The position numbers and the translations under genes were made by a program. A DNA stretch of 64,000 bases from NCBI RefSeq assembly GCF_003027925.1, contig NZ_PYPS01000034.1:1-64000 (forward strand), in the 5' to 3' direction. Shown here piece after piece: positions 58,512 to 64,000 of the stretch (position 1 is the stretch's first letter; the number at the start of each line of letters is the position of its first letter). The notes beneath the pieces are model-generated. The model saw nothing but the letters and a program-made list of their open reading frames with translations. It was not told where the DNA came from and searched no databases. The DNA comes from Micromonospora sp. RP3T (GTDB lineage Bacteria; Actinomycetota; Actinomycetes; Mycobacteriales; Micromonosporaceae).

Positions 58512-58958
58512 TCACCGCTCCGGCTTCTGTCGCGTCGCGATGTCGGAGAGCCGGGCCAGCGTCTCCCGGTTCCGTAGATGCAGCACGAGGTCGTTCAGCT
58601 TGGTCCGGACCCACCGCAGTGGTCCGGCCGCGAAGTCCTCGCCGAGGGCGACCCGGGTCCGGCCGTCGTCCAACGGCTCCAGGACGAACGCCACGACCGC
58701 CTCGCCGGCCGGCCAGAGCCCGGCGCGCAGCACCAGCCGATGCGGCGCCTGACACTCCAGCACGGTGGACTTGTCCTGGAGCGAGAACGGCCACGGGCCG
58801 GCCCGGTGGTGCAGCCGGCTGCCCACCCGGGGCCAGGTGTCGTCCACGTCCCGCACGTGGGCGGTGCCCACCACCCAGTCGCTGTACGTCCAGCCGTCGG
58901 CCAGCACCTCGAAGACCCGGTCCGGGGACGCATCGATCACTTTTTCCACAACCGCCAC
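58512..58958 (-). CDS. SRPBCC family protein
   Basis: A 148-residue START/Bet v 1-like protein. The pattern is VVEKVIDASPDRVFEVLADGWTYSDWVVGTAHVRDVD, with LHHRAGPWPFSLQDKSTVLECQAPHRLVLRAG and a final VALGEDFAAGPLRW. The ligand is unknown. GTG at 58958 is a likely start, since the family begins near VVEKVIDAS; upstream reading adds unconserved sequence. It lies about 90 bp upstream of the mannosyltransferase gene on the same strand. Confidence 0.82.
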   Translation of the reverse strand: MAVVEKVIDASPDRVFEVLADGWTYSDWVVGTAHVRDVDDTWPRVGSRLHHRAGPWPFSLQDKSTVLECQAPHRLVLRAGLWPAGEAVVAFVLEPLDDGRTRVALGEDFAAGPLRWVRTKLNDLVLHLRNRETLARLSDIATRQKPER

Positions 58959-59072
58959 GAGTGTCCGGTACCCCGGGGCGGCCGTCGCTAACGGCGGCCG
59001 GGTTAGCTTCTCGGAGGCGGCGGGTAACCGGCGCTGACGTTTACTCCTCGGGGGGTCGGGAACCCGCCGCCC

Positions 59073-60713
59073 GTGCGACGGGACCACGAGCGGGATCAGT
59101 GCAGGTCAGCCCGGGTTTACCCGGGTGCTGACCGGCTCCCGTCCGGCCTGTACGAGGCGGTGCTGCTGGACCGCGACGGCACGCTGGTGGAGGACGTGCC
59201 GTACAACGGTGACCCGGAGAAGGTCCGGCCGGTGCCGGGCGCCCGGGAGGCGCTGGACCGGCTGCGCGCGGCCGGGTTGCGGCTGGCCGTGGTCACCAAC
59301 CAGTCCGGTCTGGCCCGGGGCTGTTTCACGGCGCACGACCTGCACCGGGTCAACGCCCGGGTCGAGGAGCTGCTCGGCCCGTTCGACAGCTGGCAGATCT
59401 GCCCACACGCGGAGCCGGACCGGTGCGGCTGCCGCAAGCCGGCGCCGGGGCTGGTGCACGCCGCCGCGCGTGCGCTCGGCACCACGGCGAGCCGGTGCGT
59501 GCTGATCGGGGACATCGGCGCCGACATGGCCGCCGCCGCGGCCGCCGGCGCCGCCGGCGTCCTGGTCCCGACGCCCGCCACCCGGGCCGCCGAGGTGGCC
59601 GCCGCCCCGACCGTCGCCGCCGACCTGCCGGACGCGGTGGACATCGTGCTGACCCGGATGCGGCTGGTGGCCGCGCCAACGCCCGACCGTCGGCGTCGCG
59701 CCGGCACCGTGCTGGTGGTCCGTAGCGACGCGGCCGGGGACGTGCTGGTCACCGGTCCCGGCATCCGGGCGGTCGCCGCCGGTGCACGCCGGGTGGTGCT
59801 GCTCTGCGGCCCTCGCGGCCGGGCCGCCGCCGAACTCCTGCCCGGCGTCGACGAGATCGTCGAATGGCCGTTGCCCTGGATCGACGCCCCCGCCCCGCCG
59901 GTCGACCCCACCGCCATCAGCGCGCTCACCGACCGGCTCGCCGCCGTGCACGCCGACGAGGCGGTCGTCTTCACCAGCTTCCACCAGTCCCCGCTGCCCC
60001 TGGCCCTGCTGCTGCGCCTGGCCGGTGTGCCCCGGATCAGCGCCGTCAGCGACGACTACCCCGGCGCCCTGCTCGACGTGCGCCACCGGGTCCCGGTCGG
60101 CGTGCCCGAACCGGAACGCGCGCTCTCCCTCGCCGCCGCCGCCGGCTACCCGCTGCCCGCGGACGACGAACCCGCGCTGCGCCTGCGCACCGACCGGTTG
60201 CCGCCGGTCCCGGCGGCGGCCGGAGCGCCCGGCTACGTGGTGCTGCACCCGGGCTCCTCGGTGGAGACCCGGGCCTGCCCGGTCGAGCTGGCCACCCGGG
60301 TGGCCCGGGTGCTCGGCGCCGCCGGCCACCGGGTGGTGGTCACCGGCGGGCCGGACGAGCGGGAGCTGACCGCGCGGGTGGCCGCCGCGGGCGGCGTCGA
60401 CCTGGGTGGCCGGACCGGGTTGGCCGAGCTGGCCGCCGTGATCGCCCGGGCCGGCGCGCTGGTGGTCGGCAACACCGGTCCGGCGCACCTGGCCGCCGCG
60501 CTGGGCGTGCCGGTGGTCAGCCTGTTCGCCCCCACCGTCCCGTTCGGCCAGTGGGGACCGTACCGGGTGCCGACCGTCCGCCTCGGCGACGCGGGCGCGG
60601 CCTGCCGGGACACCCGCGCCACCACCTGCCCGGTCCCCGGCCACCCCTGCCTCTCCGCGGTCGAGCCGGGCCGGGTGCTGGAGGCGCTGCGGCTGCTCGG
60701 GGTGGCCGGATGA
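59073..60713 (+). CDS. GmhB-type HAD phosphatase fused to a family-9 glycosyltransferase
   Basis: A 546-residue fusion. Residues about 28-190 are a HAD-IIIA domain of the histidinol/heptose-bisphosphate phosphatase type. The nucleophile Asp33 lies in LLDRDGTL, the DVPYNGDPEKV loop follows, and the zinc loop is ICPHAEPDRCGCRKP. From about 210 to the end is a GT9 fold: VLVVRSDAAGDVLVTGPGIRAV, VLHPGSSVETRACPVEL, and VVGNTGPAHLAAALGVPVVSLFAPTVP. It should dephosphorylate heptose 1,7-bisphosphate and transfer a heptosyl group. The start is uncertain: GTG at 59073 is used, but the conserved part begins near residue 28. The next gene overlaps by ATGA. Confidence 0.88.
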   Translation: MRRDHERDQCRSARVYPGADRLPSGLYEAVLLDRDGTLVEDVPYNGDPEKVRPVPGAREALDRLRAAGLRLAVVTNQSGLARGCFTAHDLHRVNARVEELLGPFDSWQICPHAEPDRCGCRKPAPGLVHAAARALGTTASRCVLIGDIGADMAAAAAAGAAGVLVPTPATRAAEVAAAPTVAADLPDAVDIVLTRMRLVAAPTPDRRRRAGTVLVVRSDAAGDVLVTGPGIRAVAAGARRVVLLCGPRGRAAAELLPGVDEIVEWPLPWIDAPAPPVDPTAISALTDRLAAVHADEAVVFTSFHQSPLPLALLLRLAGVPRISAVSDDYPGALLDVRHRVPVGVPEPERALSLAAAAGYPLPADDEPALRLRTDRLPPVPAAAGAPGYVVLHPGSSVETRACPVELATRVARVLGAAGHRVVVTGGPDERELTARVAAAGGVDLGGRTGLAELAAVIARAGALVVGNTGPAHLAAALGVPVVSLFAPTVPFGQWGPYRVPTVRLGDAGAACRDTRATTCPVPGHPCLSAVEPGRVLEALRLLGVAG

Positions 60714-61684
60714 ACATCCTGCTCTGGCACGTGCACGGGTCCTGGACCACCTCGTTCGTGCACGGCAAGCACCGCTACCTCATCCCGGTCAACCCGGCAC
60801 GCGACGCCTACGGACTCGGCCGGGCGCGCACCTACCCCTGGCCCGACAACGCCGTCGAGGTCACCCCGGAGCAGCTCCGCACCACCGACGTCGACGTGGT
60901 CGTCCTGCAACGCCCCGAGGAACTCGACCTGGCCGCCAGTTGGCTCGGCCGCCGCCCCGGCCGCGACCTCCCGGCCGTCTACGTCGAACACAACACCCCC
61001 AAGGGCGACGTCCCGAACACCCGCCACCCGATGGCCGACCGCGACGACCTGCTGCTCACCCACGTCACCGGATTCAACGAACTGTTCTGGGACAACGGCG
61101 CCACCCGCACCGCGGTGGTGGAGCACGGCGTCGTCGCGCCCGCCGTCGAATGGACCGGCGAACTGGACCGCCTCGCCGTGGTGATCAACGAACCGGTACG
61201 CCGCTGGCGGGTCACCGGGACCGACCTGCTCGCCCGGTTCGCCGCGGTCGCTCCGCTGGACGTCTACGGCATGAAGGTGGCCGGGCTCGCCGCCCACCTC
61301 GGGCTGCCCGAGGACCGCCTGACCAGCCACGACGACGTGCCGCAGCACGCCATGCACACCGAGCTGGCCAAGCGTCGCGCCTACCTGCACCTGTGCCGCT
61401 GGACCTCGCTCGGCCTCAGCCTGATCGAGGCCATGACCATCGGCATGCCGGTGGTCGCGCTGGCCACCACCGAGGCCGTCGAGGCGGTACCGCCCGAGGC
61501 CGGAGTGCTCTCCACCCGGGTCGACGTGCTGCTCGACGCCGCCCGGGGCCTGCTGGACGATCCGGCGGCCGCCGTCCGGGCGGGCGCCGCGGCCCGGGCC
61601 GCCGCCCGCGGCCGCTACGGCCTGGAGCGTTTCCTCGCCGACTGGGACCGGCTGCTGGAGGAGGAAGTATGCGCATCGCGATGA
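60710..61684 (+). CDS. glycosyltransferase of the heptose cluster
   Basis: A 324-residue glycosyltransferase-like protein. Features are NILLWHVHGSWTTSFVHGKHRYLIPVNP at the start, YVEHNTPKGDVPNTRHPMAD in the middle, VTGFNELFWDNGATRTAVVEHGV and the C-terminal donor-site GLSLIEAMTIGMPVVALATTEAVEAVPPEAG, typical of GT-B enzymes. Donor and acceptor are unknown. Its ATG overlaps the previous stop (ATGA), and its 3' end overlaps the next start by 16 bases, so translation is coupled throughout. Confidence 0.85.
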   Translation: MNILLWHVHGSWTTSFVHGKHRYLIPVNPARDAYGLGRARTYPWPDNAVEVTPEQLRTTDVDVVVLQRPEELDLAASWLGRRPGRDLPAVYVEHNTPKGDVPNTRHPMADRDDLLLTHVTGFNELFWDNGATRTAVVEHGVVAPAVEWTGELDRLAVVINEPVRRWRVTGTDLLARFAAVAPLDVYGMKVAGLAAHLGLPEDRLTSHDDVPQHAMHTELAKRRAYLHLCRWTSLGLSLIEAMTIGMPVVALATTEAVEAVPPEAGVLSTRVDVLLDAARGLLDDPAAAVRAGAAARAAARGRYGLERFLADWDRLLEEEVCASR

Positions 61685-62886
61685 TCTCCGAACACGCCAG
61701 CCCGCTCGCCGTCCTCGGCGGGGAGGACGCCGGCGGCCAGAACACGCACGTCGCCGAACTCTCCGCCGCGCTCGCCGCCGCCGGACACGACGTCCGCGTC
61801 CACACCCGCCGCGACGCGGTGGACCTGCCGGTGACCGTACGCGCCCCGGACGGGTACGAGGTGGTGCACGTGCCCGCCGGCCCGGCCGAGCCGGTGGCCA
61901 AGGACGACCTGCTGCCGTACATGCCGGCGTTCTCCGACTGGCTGACGGACCGGTGGCGCACCGAGGACTGGCAGCCCGAGGTGGTGCACGCGCACTTCTG
62001 GATGAGCGGGCTGGCCGGGCTCGCGGCGGCCCGGCGCACCGGCGTGCCGATCGTGCAGACGTACCACGCGCTCGGCACCGTCAAACGCCGCCACCAGGGC
62101 GCCCAGGACACCAGCCCGCCGGGCCGCGTGGACCACGAACGGGAGTTGGGCCGCGCGGTGGACCGGGTGGTCGCCCAGTGCCAGGACGAGGTCGCCGAAC
62201 TGGTCCGGCTCGGGGTGCCGCGGTCCCGGGTGACCGTCGTGCCGTCGGGGGTGAACCTGTCCACCTTCGACCCGCTGGGCCCGGTCGCCGACGCCGACGG
62301 CGGCCGGGCCCGCATCCTCACCGTCGGACGGCTGGTCGAGCGCAAGGGCTTCCAGGACGTCATCCGGGCCACCGCGCTGGTGCCGGACGCCGAGTGCGTG
62401 GTGGTCGGCGGGCCGCCCGCCGGGCTGCTGGAGACCGACCCGTACGCGATGCGGTTGCGGGCGCTGGCCCGGTCGCTCGGCATCGCCGACCGGGTACGCC
62501 TGGTCGGCGCCGTGCCGCGCGAGGAGATGGGCCGCTGGTACCGCTCCGCCGACGTGCTGGTGGCCGCCCCCTGGTACGAGCCGTTCGGGCTCACCCCGCT
62601 GGAGGCGATGGCCTGCGGCATACCGGTGATCGGCACCGCGGTCGGCGGGCTGATCGACACGGTGGTGCCCGGCCGCACCGGCGACCTGGTGCCGGCCCGC
62701 GACCCGGCGGCGCTCGGCGCGGCGATCCGGGGCCTGCTGGCCGACCGGATCCGCCGCTTCGCCTACGCCACGGCGGCGCTGGAACGGGCCCGGACCCGCT
62801 ACTCGTGGGCCACCGCGGCCGAGCGCCTCGGCGCGCTGTACGGCGAGGTGGCCGGCGTGCGTCGACCCACCCGGGTGGTCGCCTGA
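61669..62886 (+). CDS. GT4-family glycosyltransferase
   Basis: A 405-residue GT-B enzyme. The acceptor half begins MRIAMISEHASPLAVLGGEDAGGQNTHVAELSAALAAAGHDVRVHTRR. The donor half has ILTVGRLVERKGFQDVIRATALVPDAECVVVGG, then ADVLVAAPWYEPFGLTPLEAMACGIPVIGTAVGGLIDTVVPGRTGDLV with the EPFG-x-x-x-LEAM motif. It resembles sucrose-phosphate or glycosyl-1-phosphate transferases such as MshA-like enzymes; donor unknown. GGAGGAGG just before the ATG gives a strong ribosome site inside the previous gene. Four-gene overlap with gmhA and hldE downstream. Confidence 0.88.
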   Translation: MRIAMISEHASPLAVLGGEDAGGQNTHVAELSAALAAAGHDVRVHTRRDAVDLPVTVRAPDGYEVVHVPAGPAEPVAKDDLLPYMPAFSDWLTDRWRTEDWQPEVVHAHFWMSGLAGLAAARRTGVPIVQTYHALGTVKRRHQGAQDTSPPGRVDHERELGRAVDRVVAQCQDEVAELVRLGVPRSRVTVVPSGVNLSTFDPLGPVADADGGRARILTVGRLVERKGFQDVIRATALVPDAECVVVGGPPAGLLETDPYAMRLRALARSLGIADRVRLVGAVPREEMGRWYRSADVLVAAPWYEPFGLTPLEAMACGIPVIGTAVGGLIDTVVPGRTGDLVPARDPAALGAAIRGLLADRIRRFAYATAALERARTRYSWATAAERLGALYGEVAGVRRPTRVVA

Positions 62887-63560
62887 TGACGGCCGCCCCG
62901 ACGGCCGGCGGGACGGTGCTGGCGGACCACCTGACCCGGCTGGCCGGCGCGTTGCCGCCGCTGCGCGAGGCGGAACAGCTGCTCGCCCGCTGGGGCGGGG
63001 AGCTGGCGCACCGCCTCGCCGCGGGCGGCCGGTTGCTGGTGGCCGGCAACGGCGGCAGTGCCGCCGAGGCTCAGCACCTCACCGCCGAACTCGTCGGCAA
63101 ACTCCGCCACGACCGCCAACCCCTGTCCGCGATCGCCCTGCACGCCGAGACCAGCGCCCTCACCGCCATCGCCAACGACTACGGCTACGACGAGGCCTTC
63201 GCCCGCCAGGTCCGCGCCCACGGCCGACCCGACGACCACCTCCTCCTGCTCTCCACCAGCGGCACCAGCACCAACCTCCTGACCGCCGCCCGCGCCGCCC
63301 ACGACACCGGCCTGCGCTGCTGGGCCTTCACCGGACCCGCCCCCAACCCCCTCGCCGACCTCTGCCACGAGCGGCTGGCGGTCGACTCACCGGACGCCCA
63401 GGTGGTGCAGGAGCTGCACCTGGTGGCCGTGCACGTGCTCTGCGAGTACGTCGACCGGGCGTTGCCGGCGGCGCTGGCCGCCCGGACCCCGGCCGGTCCG
63501 GTGCGCACCGGCGTCGAGGTGGTGCTCGGCGACCCGGCTCCGGAGGTGCAGGCCCGATGA
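62886..63560 (+). CDS. gmhA: sedoheptulose-7-phosphate isomerase (GmhA-type)
   Basis: A 224-residue SIS-domain protein. Marks are GGRLLVAGNGGSAAEAQHLTAELVGKLRHDRQPL, LTAIANDYGYDEAFARQVRAHGRPDD, LLLLSTSGTSTNLLTAARAAHDTGLRCWAFTG, and QVVQELHLVAVHVLCEYVD. The zinc-site His and Glu residues of GmhA are in the QHL and QELHLVAVH segments. It converts sedoheptulose 7-phosphate to D-glycero-D-manno-heptose 7-phosphate, the first step of heptose synthesis. It overlaps the preceding stop (TGATG) and precedes the kinase. Confidence 0.9.
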   Translation: MTAAPTAGGTVLADHLTRLAGALPPLREAEQLLARWGGELAHRLAAGGRLLVAGNGGSAAEAQHLTAELVGKLRHDRQPLSAIALHAETSALTAIANDYGYDEAFARQVRAHGRPDDHLLLLSTSGTSTNLLTAARAAHDTGLRCWAFTGPAPNPLADLCHERLAVDSPDAQVVQELHLVAVHVLCEYVDRALPAALAARTPAGPVRTGVEVVLGDPAPEVQAR

Positions 63561-63571
63561 GGAGGTCGAGC

Positions 63572-64000
63572 ATGGGACCTGTGGTGGTGCTCGGTGACAC
63601 GCTGCTGGACCGGGACGTCGAGGGAGCGGTGAACCGGCTCTGCCCGGACTCCCCGGTGCCGGTGCTCGACGAGACCGCGTCCGTCGACCGCCCCGGCGGG
63701 GCCGGCCTGGCCGCCGTTTTCGCGGCCGCGCTGGGCGCCGAGGTCGCGCTGGTCACCGCCGTCGCCGACGACGCCGGCGGGGCCCGGCTCGGCACCCTGC
63801 TCGCCGCCGCCGGAGTGCAGCTCTACGCGCTCGGGCTGGCCGGGGCCACGCCGGAGAAGGTCCGGCTGCGGGCGCGCGGGCGGGTGCTGCTGCGCCACGA
63901 CCGGGGCGGGCCGACCGGGGTGCCGGGGGAGCCGGGCGAGGCCGTGCGGCGGCTGCTCGCCGGCGCGTCCGCGGTGCTGGTCAGCGACTACGGTCGGGGC
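63572..64000 (+). CDS. HldE-type heptose kinase, N-terminal part (runs off the window)
   Basis: 143 codons with no stop before the right edge. The start VVVLGDTLLDRDVEGAVNRLCPDSPVPVLDE and the following DRPGGAGLAAVFAAALGAEVALVTAVADDAGG match the PfkB-fold kinase domain of HldE, which phosphorylates heptose 7-phosphate to the 1,7-bisphosphate. Whether the adenylyltransferase domain of HldE follows cannot be seen. ATG at 63572 has GAGGAGG six bases upstream; an earlier ATG at 63557 overlaps the gmhA stop. Confidence 0.82.
   Translation, partial: MGPVVVLGDTLLDRDVEGAVNRLCPDSPVPVLDETASVDRPGGAGLAAVFAAALGAEVALVTAVADDAGGARLGTLLAAAGVQLYALGLAGATPEKVRLRARGRVLLRHDRGGPTGVPGEPGEAVRRLLAGASAVLVSDYGRG

Noticed and set aside
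1..64000. CRISPR arrays, tRNA or rRNA genes, defence islands and prophage
   Set aside because: No regular direct repeats with spacers, no cloverleaf or rRNA sequence and no phage or Cas genes were recognised.

Overview
The window is about 70% GC, densely packed and without rRNA, tRNA, CRISPR or an intact transposon. It looks like chromosomal DNA of a filamentous actinomycete, most likely Micromonosporaceae (Micromonospora or a close relative). This inference rests on GC-ending codons, frequent GTG starts, many TANNNT -10 boxes directly before start codons, a CebR-type cellulose operator, a PAC2 protein, a class F sortase, a SigB/SigF-type sigma factor, a polyprenol-phosphomannose synthase and recurrent short palindromic repeats.

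Layout. 1-42 is the tail of a gene entering from the left. 124-6246 holds an unrecognised protein, a small membrane protein and a 1637-aa protein with two seven-blade FG-GAP/VCBS propellers embedded in Asp-box (BNR) sequence. 6.3-17.3 kb carries a Ski2-like DUF3516 helicase, trmB, a cell-wall protein with its class F sortase, a lower-GC patch with a tiny GntR regulator, an ABM monooxygenase, exonuclease III, a PAC2 protein, a lysozyme-like protein, an EcsC protein and an SGNH lipoprotein. 17.3-30.6 kb is mostly metabolic and transport genes: an ALDH, an LLM flavin oxidoreductase, a CPA1 antiporter coupled to a UBP zinc finger, an MFS exporter with a leader ORF and a concentric operator-like palindrome, a HAD hydrolase, acetyltransferases, an SMR pump, a secreted GH9 cellulase under a CebR box and a PP2C phosphatase. 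30.5-39.3 kb has HrpB, SigF, an ADC-like protein, a phospholipase D, a MarR-pirin operon and a DUF1684 protein.

39.3-55.6 kb reads as a general-stress region: a general stress protein, GH15 coupled to an SDR, a phosphodiesterase, DUF3072, a renalase-like oxidoreductase, an antiporter, a SpoIIE-type phosphatase, a MscS-like protein, a DUF2795 protein, SRPBCC, YihY, ChaB and ALDH proteins. Several of these starts are preceded by GTTT-N15/16-GGGTAC-like promoters of the SigB/SigF class, including a divergent pair between yihY and chaB. With the sigma factor at 33.4-34.2 kb, this suggests one stress regulon.

55.7-58.9 kb holds a phytoene-desaturase-like oxidoreductase, a repeat-rich intergenic stretch, polyprenol-phosphomannose synthase and an SRPBCC protein. 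From 59.1 kb to the right edge runs a tightly overlapping operon for nucleotide-activated heptose and its transfer: a GmhB-type phosphatase fused to a family-9 glycosyltransferase, two further glycosyltransferases, a GmhA isomerase and the start of an HldE-type kinase. A heptose pathway in a Gram-positive with no lipopolysaccharide, with a phosphatase-transferase fusion, is the most notable system here. The operon continues beyond the window.
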